This document shows positions 23,618-35,357 of a stretch of 64,000 bases of DNA, piece after piece. The notes under the pieces were generated by a model. The model saw only the letters and a program-made list of their open reading frames with translations. It made no database searches and had not been told where the DNA came from. How positions within the stretch are numbered: position 1 is the first letter of the stretch; each line of letters opens with the position of its first letter. The position numbers and the translations under genes were made by a program. Source of the stretch: Patella vulgata (taxonomy: Eukaryota > Mollusca > Gastropoda > Patellidae); contig NC_065881.2 in the NCBI RefSeq assembly GCF_932274485.2, positions 57,112,702 through 57,176,701 on the forward strand, in the 5' to 3' direction.

Positions 23618-24529
23618 ATTCAACGGGTGATATCGCCCTTTTGAATTAATTTATTGTTGATATGTCATTCTGGATTCTATTTATTTTCGACTCTTACTTT
23701 AAATATGAAATTCGCGTGATAAAAAAAATCCCATAATCATTTCTCCCAGAGGCCACACCTGAATCTCCCACTGCATATTTGAGATCCTGTGTGTATCTGT
23801 ACTGGAAAGGAAGTGGAACTATTATATTGATAGATTACATTGTATTGTTGTATTACCTATATTCAATAATCAACCATTGATTTTAATAGTCCATTTATTC
23901 TTAGTACTCACTGTTTTTATATAGACGCATTTAATGTGATGGTGAATATTATCGTAAAACCTTTTCGTCCTTAGTCCATCTCCACAGGTCAGAGGTTTTA
24001 ATTTACCAGAATTTATGTCCTACTTTTAAAGAGAAACCGTGTCGAATATCAGATATTTCTCAAGAGTTATTGTCCATGTGACCAAAACCCCTTTAAACAC
24101 TGTACAGATCAGAGTTTTTGACATTGTTTTCCAACGTGTTAGAATGTTTGGAATTGGTCACGAAAATTACCCAACTAAATAACCAGAAACACCATCTTAC
24201 AATTTACCCAAGGATGCCAGGGTGGCATCATCCATATTCTAAATCTACGCGTATTGGAGATATATAATCCATAAAAAAGCATTAGGTGGACTATATTTCC
24301 ATGTCAAGACTTAAACATGGGTTTAGCTGCCAGACTGGAATGCGTTCTATTGACTTCACAAACTTCCACTACATACTTTGACTTTTTGTCTCTGGGTCAA
24401 GGCAGCGAACCCAGGTTTCGTCCCCGAGTAACACTATGCACCATGACCCAGGAAAGCACGAGGATCTCTTCGATAGTTCTCGAGAAGTTGTTAACCAACC
24501 ATAACTCTCTGGCAGTTATTTTGGTGGTG

Positions 24530-24795
24530 GGGGGTGCGGTGCGGTGCATGACCGAATGGTTAGCGCGTGTGCGCTGTATGATAAAGTCTGTCATTGAGTC
24601 AACTGGTGTGGTTTCGATTCCCCGGTTGTACGTGACAAGGATTAGGTCGCCTGTCCAACCTTGTGGGTTTTCTCCGGGTCCTCCGGTTTCCTCCCACTGC
24701 TAAAGACCCCTACGTGCAAGGGAATTATTGAAATAATCTAGTTTGTATCGAATGGACGTTAAACACCATTTCTCTCTCGCTCGCTCTCTCTGAGA
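24530..24795 (+). mobile_element. SINE1, full-length, plus strand
   Basis: tRNA-like head with A-box-like GACCGAATGGTTAGC (24549) and B-box-like GGTTTCGATTCC (24610-24621), central CCGGGTCCTCCGGTTTCC, tail with GGACGTTAAACACC and a (CT)n run. Spacing of the two boxes fits an internal RNA polymerase III promoter. The head resembles Leu/Ser-type tRNAs but lacks an acceptor stem, so it is a SINE rather than a tRNA gene. Confidence 0.85.
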
Positions 24796-24845
24796 CGTTT
24801 TTGTTACATTTGTTTACATTTTGGGCACCCTGGGCACTGATTTTT

Positions 24846-26114
24846 GTCCCCCGCCTTTCCAAGAAAGCAGGGGACTATTAAAATAGGTCTGTCCGTCCAT
24901 CTGTCTGTCTGTCTGTCTGCCGGTCCGTCTGCCTGTCTGTCCGTCACACGTTTTCGGAAACAATAACTCTTAGTCTAATTGAGCTAGAATGTTCAAACTT
25001 GATGTAGGTATTTATTAGGCAAATGCCTTGATGAAGTTCGAAGATGAGTATTTACTGCTAAGGGTTAGCCGAGAGGAGCAATTTGGTCGGCTAATACTTT
25101 GGGACACGATAACTTTAGTTCTAATTAAGTGAGAGTGTTCAATACTTTAGTTCTAATTAAGTGAGAGTGTTCAATACTTTGACTAAGTTCGACGATGAGC
25201 ATTTTCTGATCAGGGTAAATAGAGTGATAAGCAATTTGATTGGCCGAGACTTTGGGAAATAATAACTCTTCTTCTAATTGAGCTAGAATGTTCAAACTTG
25301 GTGTACGTGTTTATTAGGTCAATGCCTTGATGGAGTTCGAAGATGAGAATTTTCTGCTTAGGGTAAGCATAGATAAGCAATTTGATTGGTTGATGCTTTG
25401 GGACACGATAACTATAGTTCTGATTTCTGGTGAAACTCGGTGTATAGTTTCATCACATCAATACCGTGACTAATTTCGATAATGAACATTTTCTGCAGTA
25501 AGCTGAACGATAAGCAATTTGATTGGTCGAGACTTGGAACACGATAACTCTCCTTCTACTTGAGGTAGAATGTAGCAACTCGGTGTAGGCGTTCATTAGG
25601 TGAATGCCTTGATGAGTTGGATGATGAACATTGCTTACGATAAGAAGAGATAAGCAATTTGATTGGTTGATGCTTTTGGGCCGATAACTTTGGTTATAAT
25701 TAAGTGAGAGCGATGAAACTCTGAGTATAGATTCATTATATCATTACCTTGACTAAGTTCGATGGCGAGAATTTTCTGCTTAGGCTAAGGAGCGATAAGC
25801 AATTTGATTTTTCAAGACTTTGGAACATAACTCTGCTTTTAATTGAGTTAAAAGGTTTAAATTTGATGTAGATCTTCATTAGGTGTATGACTTGACTGAG
25901 TTCAATGATTAACATTTTGAGCTAAAACTAAGCAGAGCTAAGCAATTTCATTTGTCGATGCTTTAGGACAAGATAACCTTGATTCTATCTGATAGAGAGT
26001 GATGAAACTTAGTGTATAGTTGATAATCAGTTTGATTGCTCGATACTTTTGAAAAAGATAAACGTGCAATTAATTAATATGTGTCATCTATTTATTTCGA
26101 GATTTCGGCGGGGG
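24846..26114 (+). mobile_element. Satellite-cored element, family C, copy 2
   Basis: Same left end as copy 1 (GTCCCCCGCCTTTCCAAGAA), the ACTATTAAAAT block and a (GTCT)n run, then about seven diverged ~140-150 bp core units. The right end is cut within GGCGGGG and abuts a family B fragment at 26115. Confidence 0.75.
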
Positions 26115-26629
26115 GCGTTTTTAGCTTGTGGACCCTGTAGAGGTCACAATTTTAATTCGATTTTGATGAAACTTGAAATGCATGTTTATAACCTAAAGAT
26201 CTTGTTCCTTTTGATATTGTCGCATATCGGATCGTAACTTGCTAAATTATGGCCCCTGATTATAAGAAAAATCGCATTTTTTTAGCTTGTGGTCCCTCTG
26301 AAGTTCACAGTTATTATCTGATTTTAAAAATCGTTTGAATATATCACCGTAACAACATAAAAAAAGTTTGAGTTTGAATTTCGTGAAAATTGGACCAAAA
26401 CTGCCGGAAAAAATGGCCGTCGCTTGTACGCGAATAGTATGAAACTTGAAATGCATGTTTATAACCCAAAGATCTTGGCTCCTTTCGATATTTGCGCATA
26501 TCGAATCGTAACTTCATGAATTATGGCCCTTGATTGTAGAAAAAATCACTTTCTTTTTAGCTTGTTCTCTATCCATCTCTCGAAAATGTGGGCGTATCCT
26601 GTCTGGCAGCCGCTGGTTCTTCATCGACC
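26115..26629 (+). mobile_element. Satellite-cored element, family B, copy 2 (left-truncated)
   Basis: Starts mid-unit (GCGTTTTTAGCTTGTGGACC) directly at the end of the family C element and runs to GAAAATGTGGGCGTAT plus GGCAGCCGCTGGTT, the same right end as copy 1. The left inverted repeat is absent. Confidence 0.7.
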
Positions 26630-27274
26630 CAGTTTACTGAAGGTTAAAACGCATTAAAAAAGACTCCCCGTAGTCCAAAATTGATGGTCGTTCTTTTGAC
26701 TATAAGTACCCTGTAATAACAGACCACTGATTTCGCTGTCGTAGTATAGAGGTATCAGAGGCGGACTGATCTGAAAAACAATTGATTTAATTTTTTTTTC
26801 AAAATAAATAAAATTCATCTTCGCATCCAATGAAACACATAATCGCCTAAGCCGGCGTTGAAAAAGGATCTGCGTGGAAAATTGGTGCGTAGAGAAGGTG
26901 AATTGTCATGTCCGCTCACAATTTCTTCTCTAGTTGGAGGCTGCTTTGTAGTCCATTTTGTTTTCAAATTTCATACACTTTGGCTAAACAATCACCATTT
27001 TGTACGGCCATATGTAAAATGTACTATTACAGCCGGTTAATAACCTGGCACTTTAACTCGTAAAAGCATTTTTAATTTTATATCGGCCGAATAAACATTA
27101 TTTATTAATTTGATACTTTACCCCTATCAAAGCAAACAGGCGAATACTGCAATACTGTGTGTGATAATATACATAATCCAACTTTGTTACTTTGCAGAAC
27201 ACGATAATATTATTTATTGTCCTAAACAAAATGGTACGGAGCCCGGTAAGGGACGCAAAATAAAAAAAATATCT

Positions 27275-27410
27275 AGTGCGCGCATTATAATAACTAGCGC
27301 GCGCCTGATAATAATTGGCGCGCGCCGGATAATAACTAGCGCGAACCGGATAATAACTAGCGCGCCGGATAATAACTAGCGCGCGCCAATTAATGCCTAT
27401 TGCGCGCTAA
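27275..27410 (+). repeat. Left subterminal array of family K
   Basis: About six diverged units of roughly 20-24 bases, typically GGATAATAACTAGCGCGCGC. The unit itself is partly palindromic (GGCGCGCC). Confidence 0.8.
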
Positions 27411-27545
27411 TGAATGCCAGAATATGACGAAAATTTTTCAAGGACAGCGGCACTGCGTCCTACTCATATTTCGAATTCCAACTGCCAAGGGTTCTGTTAC
27501 GTGCACATCAGTGTGTACATAGGACATCCCATGGGCGCAGATCCC
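27410..27545 (-). mobile_element. SINE2 fragment, minus strand
   Basis: GGACAGCGGCACTGCGTCCT, AACTGCCAAGGG and ACGTGCACATCAGTGTGTAC follow the order of the SINE2 body read on the opposite strand. Ends before a small GTGGGGAC/GTCCCCAC palindromic stretch at 27550-27625. Confidence 0.65.
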
Positions 27546-27968
27546 GGTGGGGACACCGGGACGCATCCCCACCAATATATTTAGTGGTGGGGACATGATA
27601 TACTGTGTCCCCACCATTTATTTCCGTTATTTCCGATGTTTTGCTTACTGTTTATTTTCTGAAATTGAAATCATTCCAGAGCTTTTATTGACATTTCAAA
27701 AAGTGTAGAGTTGGTCCCAGGCACTTGATCCTTTAAGTTGTACAGCTGCACCCGCTGACCGATTTTTATTTAACAGGGAATAAGTGATAATTCATATTAT
27801 AACAGTAATTAATTAAAATATTCCATAGGGATTAAAATATGTATATCGTGTGCATATCTGATCCGCTGGTATACTGGTATACTGGGTGATAAATCACCTA
27901 ACTATAGGATTTAGTTTGTATATCAAGGGAACCCTTCATTGCTAGATTTGCTACCATACTAATGCTTT

Positions 27969-28343
27969 GGACAGACGAGCGCATTTTTTCGCCCGATCGT
28001 GGCGATTGAAATTCGCCAGCTATTTTTTTACGGCCGATAACGAACGGGCACACGTAGCGATCGTCTCAAGAGCGTACGCCACATGTCGATCACATGACTT
28101 GTCGATCACGTGACTTGTACAAAATGGTAGCCATTTTGAGATCATGTGATATCAACGATCTCGATGATTGGCTTATAAAAATGAATCGCCCGACAATTTA
28201 CGCTGGACAAGGACACACGAGCGAATTTAATTGCCGGCGAAAAATATTCGGCCGAAAATATCTAACATGCTAGATACGAGCGATTGATCGAGCGAATGGT
28301 TCGCCGAGCAGAATCGTCGTCGCCCTGAAGGGGCACACGGGCG
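27969..28343. repeat. CpG-rich block with repeated CACACG(A/G)GCG motifs
   Basis: Variants of GRCACACGNGCG occur at 27969, 28046, 28211, about 28274 and 28330, all in the same direction, in a stretch much richer in CG than its surroundings. It may be a separate small element inside family K; no clear inverted ends were found. Confidence 0.5.
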
Positions 28344-28965
28344 TATTTTTCGAGTGTCCCCCACTTTAATAAACGTATTTTTAAAGACTGGTTTCTATCT
28401 CTCTCTGTGGAATATAGGCAATTAAATCTAAAGTTTAAGACTCGAACCCTCTATTTTTTTGAGTACAGTAAGCTGAGCCAAGAATCGTGTACTTATTGTC
28501 ACAAGTAAGTGAACAAATTTTGCTGTTTTGAAGATGGTTTAGAAATTTAGGAAATTTATCGGAAAAGACATTTTTTAAAACCTGTCATGGGCCGTCCAGA
28601 AAGAGGACAAAGGGAAAAGAAACGGGCAGAGTGGATATAAGTGTACTGTTCTTTAGTTTTAAATATATTAAACACTTTATTGAATTTTTTTTTTCGATTA
28701 AAAAATTGCTCTCTGAACTATTTTGTTATAGGTAAAAACTCCTCAGAATCCCCGAGAATGCATATTTAGACATTATTTTGTAACAAAAATTTAAAAAATA
28801 GTAAAATAATGATTTAGATGATAAAGAACGTTTTGGACTGTCGGAAATAACGTTAATACTGAATTTACTTTATTTTAATACTTCGAAGTTATTGCTGAAA
28901 GCTACTTATAGGATATAGTTTGGCGGATTTAGAAGGTTTATGCTCCTTAAAATGTGTCTTCATTA

Positions 28966-29017
28966 GTCCAGTTCGGAGCATAACTGTAGGACGTTAAACC
29001 CCATTTCATTTCATTTT
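28966..29017 (+). mobile_element. SINE2 tail fragment
   Basis: Matches the last ~50 bases of SINE2 (ATTAGTCCAGTTCGGAGCA, then GTAGGACGTTAAACCCCATT and a TTTCA run). The rest is absent. Confidence 0.75.
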
Positions 29018-29475
29018 AATCTTGTTCTATTTTACACTTTAGTATTAAAGATCCAACAGAAATAGATTTTCAAAAACATGTACACATTAAGAGCTTCAAA
29101 TGCATCTGATGGTTTCTTCAAACTATTTTCTGTTACGTCGTATGTATAGATTAGCAAGTTGGTAGATTTCTTGATCACATTTCATAACATAGAATTAATT
29201 AATAGTAAACGTCACCCTCCTAGCCTTAACAAATTACTCACTAGAACTAAACTTCAAGCTCCTAGTAATGTTACTTTTCTACTTTTAAGTGCTATAGTCC
29301 ACTTTGTAAATGTTGCCACCATATGATTATTAATACTCAATTTACTTTTTCTAATACTAATTATACGTTTAGAATCAATGATAATATGAATTGCACAATC
29401 CAAATCGTTTTAACTTGTCATACGAAATCAACGTGCCACACATATTTTGGTCCTAGTCCGTTATATTGTCTTCTC

Positions 29476-29745
29476 CTAAGACATTCCACGCCTATACAGA
29501 TCTAAACGTTTCAGTATGGCCCGAACGTATTCTTTTGAATTGTTTAACCACTTTGGGTAGATTTTAAATGCATCCATCGATATCCATGACATTCGATGTA
29601 ACTGTCTAACGGATAATTGTATCTGATGATTTACCATGAGAAGGGTTGTTATTTTCTCATAACTTACACCCAGGTGGCAGTATTTACGAATGAGTGTTAG
29701 TCTATTTTGATCCACGCGTGTATATAGTGGCGAGAACCTGAGCAA
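29476..29745 (-). pseudogene. N-terminal transposase-like fragment (IS3EU/integrase type)
   Basis: A 90-codon minus-strand frame starting at 29745, right beside the subterminal array. Residues about 12-50 (LTLIRKYCHLGVSYEKITTL, then VNHQIQLSVRQLHR) resemble the helix-turn-helix start of integrase-like transposases in which a ready-made pattern L-G-x-S-Y-E-x-I precedes S-x-R-x-L-x-R. After LHR the usual ILKRLDLYRR follows only after about 27 unrelated residues, suggesting an insertion or an unspliced piece. The DDE core is not found. Identification is from family memory and is tentative. Confidence 0.5.
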
Positions 29746-29746
29746 G

Positions 29747-29812
29747 TTATTATCTGGCGCGCGCTACTTAGTTATCCGGTGCGCACCGGATAATAACAAG
29801 CGCGCCAGATTT
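29747..29812 (-). repeat. Right subterminal array of family K
   Basis: Two to three units equivalent to the left array but inverted (TTATCTGGCGCGCGC, TTATCCGGTGCGCACC, GGATAATAACAAGCGCGCC). Confidence 0.75.
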
Positions 29813-29845
29813 TTTTTTATTTTGTGTCCCTTACCGGGCTCCGTA

Positions 29846-32800
29846 GAATGTAACAATCTATGAACTTTTTAAAAAAAAAATGGTAATTATTTTATGTTTC
29901 CAACAATTCTGCTAATGTTGAATTCAAATTAACCTACAAGCTTAAATCGTTTATATCTTTATATTTTGATTTGCGATTTTAATTTTAGTTAATATAATAG
30001 AACATCTATTGTTATCTATTTCCAATTATAACTGTGTATGTATTTGTTTTAACAAAGCTGGTATGGCGACATTGCTTGATTTATTTTTTTTAAATTTAGT
30101 AGATCCTTCTGTTCTGTTTACATTCATCATTCTTGAATATCGTTATGTCGCGGTTTGGCTTGGTTCATTGCGCATGCGAGACTAATGAATCCGCAACGTT
30201 TCCACTATTCTAGTTGGTCCACCGTTTGCACATGATGCATGGCATCTATTTTATAAAAGTCCGGAATGGAGTTGAATCGCTGCTTCCTACGCGACACTAT
30301 GGCATTGAGGTTTTCACGAAATCAACTGTTTAATATTAGTATCATTATAAAGCTTTAATTTGGTATTATATTTGCCATTCATTTAGTCTACATATTTTGG
30401 ACCAGAACTTGGCCCCAAGGACTACCCACCTTGTTGTTCTTGGGAGAGAGGCCTACGCAAATTCCAGTACGATCATACTTGTCGAGATTTTGGCTTGAAA
30501 TAATTATGTTATGTTCTTTTTTTCTGGCCCAAAACTACATCAATAGCTATTTCTCTCCTACTGATACAGAAAGTCAAGTATTATTGGATGAATTCAAATA
30601 AAAAATATTTCAAAGAATTCTGAAATAACCTTTTTTTACTCTAACAACATAATATTATTTTTTATCAGAACAATGTCAGCAAGGTGTACAACTTGCCCGA
30701 TCTGTGTAATTCGATGAATTGTTTATATTCCGACCATTGTCTGTCAAGTTTACCCTTTCAAGTAATATCGACTGATTACTTGTAATACTATTGACATTAC
30801 TGTTCGATAGATTTAATTAGATTAAACATTAAATCAACGTTCACTCTCTCTGTTTACTTTCACACATTAAGATGATTGAAAGAAAGGGGCGACATTCTTA
30901 CAATTGCTAAATATTGTGTCAATTTTACTGGAAAAAAAGCTCAGTGGTTATATTTTCGATATAAAAAACAGCCCCGATAAATCACTAGTGAAAGAATCTG
31001 CCAGATACGTATAGCTTCTCAGGAAATAAACAATTGAAAGAAAAAGAGGAAGTGTGCACCTACAAACCGAGAACAAAGTTTTGTTCAGCAATTTCTTTTG
31101 TTCGGATTACAACATGATGTCCCGTCGTTGATGGCTAAATCTATTTCTTAAGGCCAGCTCAATTTTTTGTAAAGGTTGTTGCGATATAAATAATGTTAGG
31201 GCACGTGATTGTTGGGGCTAGGTTCAGGATTAGGGTTGGGATTAGCACTAGCCCTGTTTATATCTCGTGACCTATGACAAAAAAATGAGCTGGCCTTATC
31301 ATTTAGCACTAACCGTCGTTGACGAACAAAGTTCATAAACAAAAATGGCATCAATTCAACGCTTGTAAGTTCTAACTGTTTTCTCACTCTTTTCTAATCA
31401 TAGGTTAGAAGAGGTATCGAAATTAAGCCGTCCCAAATGACAAAGCGTCCCATCTCTGAAATGCCTCAGTTTTACGCCCGCATCCACCAATGAGATTTCG
31501 TCGACAATCATTCCATCCATTTATACTCTATTATTATACTCCTCAGATTTCAGTACTAAATTGTCGTCTGGCTGGTTAATCATTTATTACTTAGTAAATA
31601 TTGCTTAGATCAAGTAGTATAAAGCTAAACCAATCCTATTAAACAAAAAACATATTTCATATGTAATATAAGACAGTTAACAGTCTAGCGTCTATTATAA
31701 GGACGTTTCGTTCTATTTCTCACTTCAATCTCCTTATTGCTAGAGTGTCACTGTCGATTAAAAGTGGCCTTTACCGTTAAATATCAGTAAAAATTCCCAC
31801 TATTTGACTGAATTTTTGGTATCATGCACAATCATTGTTGTAATCTGGAATTGCACTTTCAGATTTCACTCTATATGCCTTGCAAACCAAGAAGTCGGGA
31901 ATATCTACATAATCCACCGAAATATTCAATTGAGCGGAGCATACTCGAGTCGAATTTGGGCTAGACATAAAAAAAACCACAACAATTTTATACTGGAACC
32001 AGCATATTCCTATTCGGATGGAAACTAGTTGCCATCTAGGCTTTAGTGGTGTATACATGCAATTATCTCTTTATCACGTCATGGTATGATTATTGGCCAG
32101 TGCATATTCCTTTGACGTCATGTGGAGCTTGTGCACAGATCATATTTAGTTTGTAAATGACCCATGGGATTAATTACATGTTTAATTAGTTCATACCCAG
32201 TTCGTGCCTTAACAGAAGTTTATACAGAGTTGAAACATCAATATCATATATTATCAAAAACCAGCAGCACCTAAATGATCGTTCAATTTGATGAAAGTTA
32301 TGGAGTACTTTGTCATACAGTCCCGTAGCTAACGAGGGGGGGGGGCAGCTACACTACCCCCCTCCTCCGGGCGCCGAACCGCACCCTTTCCATTGGATGC
32401 AATACCCAATTCGAAGCCAACGACCAACGTGTCGTTTCAGTTTGGGCGCCCCATAACACCGAGTGACATTGGTTGGGCTGACCCCTTGCCCCCCCCCCCG
32501 CCTGCAGACTGATTCAGATTCAGATTCAACTGCTGTTGGGCAATTAGACAATCTGTATCAATTTATAATGAATAGAAATTATTTATGCACCTCATCTGAA
32601 TTCAGAATAATTCATTGAGATATAGTCCTTGCTAATATTTTCGAACATTTACACGTCTTTAAGTGTATACAAGCGTTATGAAAAATTATTAAGATGAGTA
32701 AACACTCTACAATGAGTCATACCTGTGTTACTAAATCAATTAACGCCATATTTTACAAAAAACACTCAAATTGGAATACACAAACACTTTTGTAACGCAA

Positions 32801-33764
32801 GATACAATACAATATCGGTTACACTTGTTGGGTGTTTCTCTTTTGGTTGGTTACATTTTTTAAAACGCTAGCTGTGGTGTGATGTTTACACTTAATTAAC
32901 ACTGCTTATAGTTTTTATTTACCCCCTTTTTTAAAGTGTATGGCCCACGGAGACCTTAACTCCTAAAATATAAAGCATATTCCATGATATTGTTTGTAGG
33001 CTATACAATGCAATCACATTTAAGACTTGAAATAACTGACATCACCGTACACAAAAAACACCGAGTTTCTACCAATTCAGATTTTATTTTACGTAGTCAT
33101 AATTACCGACCAATGCAACACTGAGTATAAGAGTTGATCGCGTGTATCAGAATATATACGTTATATAAATAATATATATAAATAATTATAAAATCTGTAT
33201 ATTTGTTAATGGCACATCTCGTGTTAACTTACTATATCCCCAAACCATACTATATTATCAAAATACATGACAACTAATCAAATACAAATTCATACATAAT
33301 TTGTAGATAATCTCTTTAAATGGATTCTATTTCCTCTTCTTTGTCGAAAAATAACATTTCTAAAATTGAAATAGCTCTTGGAAGCGGTGTACCCAATGTC
33401 ACAAGATCAATAACACGCAATCAGATTAAATTTTATTATATTTTTTAAAATTATACTTTCGTGACAGCACCCCCCCCCCCTCCCTATACAGACCAATGCT
33501 CAGTTCATTCATGTGAACTTTGACTTCAGTTTTTGTTTTGTTCTCCAATGGTCTATATGAACCGAGAACTAAGCGACTGAAATTCCCATAAGCCTGGGTC
33601 ATCATTACTAAAGTCAGTACCATAAACAGCATAGTCTCGATTATCCATTTAATCGTTGATGAGAAGGAAAGTTATGCAGTAAATCGGCTTACAATTCACT
33701 AAAGATAGCAGGCTAGCGCAGCCATCTAGGGTTGATTATGGCCAGGATAGGTTAATTAATGTCT
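29846..33764. other. Unassigned intron sequence
   Basis: Mostly AT-rich with no exon recognised. It includes a small MITE at 31150-31297 and a GC-rich stretch with poly-G and poly-C runs at about 32330-32510 that could be the end of another transposon. Confidence 0.5.
31150..31297. mobile_element. 148-bp MITE with TA flanks
   Basis: AAGGCCAGCTCAATTTTTTG at the left is matched by CAAAAAAATGAGCTGGCCTT at the right. TA lies at each outer edge (TTAAGG and CCTTAT), consistent with TA target duplication. The interior contains a degenerate GGTTAGGG-like run. Confidence 0.75.
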
Positions 33765-33850
33765 AATCAATAATTTAGATAACATTTCAGGCTTAAAGAA
33801 AGACCTGAAATAGGCAGATTTAGCTCTTGCATAATGCATGTTTAATTGCT
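33765..33850 (+). repeat. Family D repeat, copy 2
   Basis: ATTTCAGGCTTAAAGAAAGA, then CAGATTTAGCTCTTGCATAA and TGCATGTTTAATT, matching 4190-4280 and 63117-63200. Confidence 0.65.
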
Positions 33851-33857
33851 CGTTTAT

Positions 33858-34005
33858 CTTTTTTCAAAAGTATCGAGCAATCAAACTGATTATCAACTAT
33901 ACACTACATGTAAGTTTCATCACTCTCTATCAGATAGAATCAACCTAACGAACATCAAAATCAAGTTTAAACATTCTACCTCAATTAAAAGCTACGGTGG
34001 CTGAT
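33858..34005 (-). mobile_element. Family C fragment (copy 4)
   Basis: TTTTTTCAAAAGTATCGAGC, ATCAAACTGATTATCAACTA and TTTAAACATTCTACCTCAAT match the right-end part of family C in the orientation of copy 3. It has neither terminus. Confidence 0.7.
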
Positions 34006-34294
34006 AAGGGACATGAAAAATAATATCATTTCTTTCTTTTAATATTCACCCAAGTCAATTTTAATATAATTTGCTTTTTTATAATTTCCACCAGAGTCAA
34101 TTTTAATTTCCACCGAAGTCATTTGTAATATAATTTTTTTTTTTTATAATTTCCACCAAAGTCAATTTTAATATAATTTTTTTTTTTAATTATCACCAAA
34201 GTCAATTTTAATATAATTTGTTTTTTTTAAAATTTTCACCAAAGTCAATTTTAATTTCCACCCAAGTCATTTGTAATATATATATTTTTTTTCA

Positions 34295-34838
34295 TATGTG
34301 CACTAATGAATGATGGGACACACGCATGGCTCTTGACCTTACTACTGGACACAGACACAAAGAACCTTGTCATGATGGCAAAGGGTCCCTTTTCTTACTG
34401 GACACAGAGGAGGGTGCCTTTTCTTGGACTTTGGGTGCCTTTTCTTGAACGTGAGGCATTTCAACTGGATATGGTGTTTCCTTCAGTTTAATTTTTGGAG
34501 ATTTTCACAAAATTCGTTTATTTCCCTTTCCAATATATTTATGGCAAATCTCCCCAGGGAGGTTCTCACAAGATACTTGAATCGAGATTTTGGGGCATAA
34601 CATCCACTCGACACAAACTAACTTATTTCAAGACTACCATATGACTCTATTTCATTTCAAAAGGGGTGGGGTGGCCGAATGGTTAGGACGTACGCGCTGT
34701 ATCATAAGGTCTGTCATTGAGTCAACAGTTACTGGCGTGGTTTTGATTCCCTGGGGTTGTACGTGCCCCAAGTTCATGTGTTTGTGTCCAGTACAAGAGC
34801 CATGCGCGTGACCCATCATTCATTAGTGCACATAGGCC
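34295..34838. mobile_element. 544-bp inverted-repeat element
   Basis: About 70-bp imperfect inverted ends: TATGTGCACTAATGAATGAT on the right strand reading inward, with CGCATGGCTCTTG and ACTGGACACA shared further in. It contains SINE1 pieces (tail-like 34590-34662 minus; head 34668-34770 plus). Confidence 0.65.
34668..34770 (+). mobile_element. SINE1 head fragment
   Basis: GGTGGCCGAATGGTTAGG (A-box-like), ATCATAAGGTCTGTCATTGA and GGTTTTGATTCCC (B-box-like). Stops after GTTGTACGTG; the body is missing. Confidence 0.8.
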
Positions 34839-34929
34839 AAGTTGTTTTGTGTTATCTCTTTTCAAAACACTGTGTGCTGAATTCGATGTCTGGATATTCG
34901 TAGAGGAGGGCTATGATCGGTGCATGCGG

Positions 34930-35097
34930 ATATCAATATTGGCGTGCATGTAAAATAACTCTTGACAGTTGAAATTTCATATAAGAGATGTCGTAGTGCC
35001 GCTGTCAGAGAAAAATTTCCCTTCTGGCATACTGCATTCATTAGTCCAGTCGGAGCAGAACAGTAGGACGTTAAACCCCCATTTCATTTCATTTCAA
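34930..35097 (+). mobile_element. SINE2, 3' half
   Basis: GGCGTGCATGTAAAATAACT through ATTAGTCCAGTCGGAGCAGA and GTAGGACGTTAAACCCCCAT to a TTTCA run. Diverged from the full copy at 37685-38039. Confidence 0.75.
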
Positions 35098-35357
35098 TGC
35101 GTTTCACTGTCAAATCCAGACTAAGATTGCGTTGACCCCTGCACGTCTATTTTCACACCCGCCCCCCCCCCCCCCTACTTTCAAAACCAGCAGCAGCATT
35201 TCGAAGAAGAATAGGCGGGACCGCCGCTGTCCGGGCAAATTGGCCCATCATTATATTCCAAATGACTTGGGTGATAATCGAAAAAAAGAAAAATTATATT
35301 ACAAATGATTTGGGTGAAAATTAAAATTGACTTGGGTGAAAATTATAAAAAAGCACA

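Larger units (their letters stand above)
20655..24529. other. Unassigned intron sequence
   Basis: AT-rich with no exon recognised. It holds two small local duplications (21369-21550 and 23474-23617) and a short GAA-type run near 22168. Confidence 0.55.
27235..29845 (-). mobile_element. 2.6-kb TIR element with subterminal arrays (family K)
   Basis: Left end TACGGAGCCCGGTAAGGGAC, right end its exact reverse complement closing at 29845; both are followed inward by an A/T-rich run and then GC-rich tandem units in opposite orientation. A minus-strand fragment just inside the right array resembles the N-terminal region of an integrase-like transposase. SINE2 pieces and a CpG-rich block lie inside. 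Best guess is an IS3EU-like DNA transposon that has lost most of its coding part; the superfamily call is tentative. Confidence 0.65.
34030..35355. mobile_element. Element with AT-rich inverted arrays (family L)
   Basis: Left array at about 34030-34290: five to six units of the form CACC(A/C)AAGTCAATTTTAAT followed by an A/T run. The same unit occurs inverted at about 35262-35352 (ATTAAAATTGACTTGGGTG). Between the arrays lies a separate inverted-repeat element (34295-34838) and SINE2 sequence. No coding part recognised. Confidence 0.55.

Noticed and set aside
24545-24625. Possible tRNA gene (A and B box-like motifs)
   Set aside because: The same head recurs in other SINE1 copies joined to the same body and (CT)n tail, and no acceptor stem closes the fold.
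24317-24703. 128-codon plus-strand open frame
   Set aside because: Its second half lies over the SINE1 head and it has no conserved features.
27275-27410. Short palindromic tandem units, possible CRISPR
   Set aside because: No spacers; the array is inverted at the other end of a transposon.
27550-27625. GTGGGGAC / GTCCCCAC palindromes
   Set aside because: Short local inverted repeats without definable ends; may belong to another transposon but not supported enough to list.
32330-32510. GC-rich stretch with poly-G and poly-C runs, candidate transposon end
   Set aside because: Resembles ends of some hAT-type elements but no opposite end or duplication was found.
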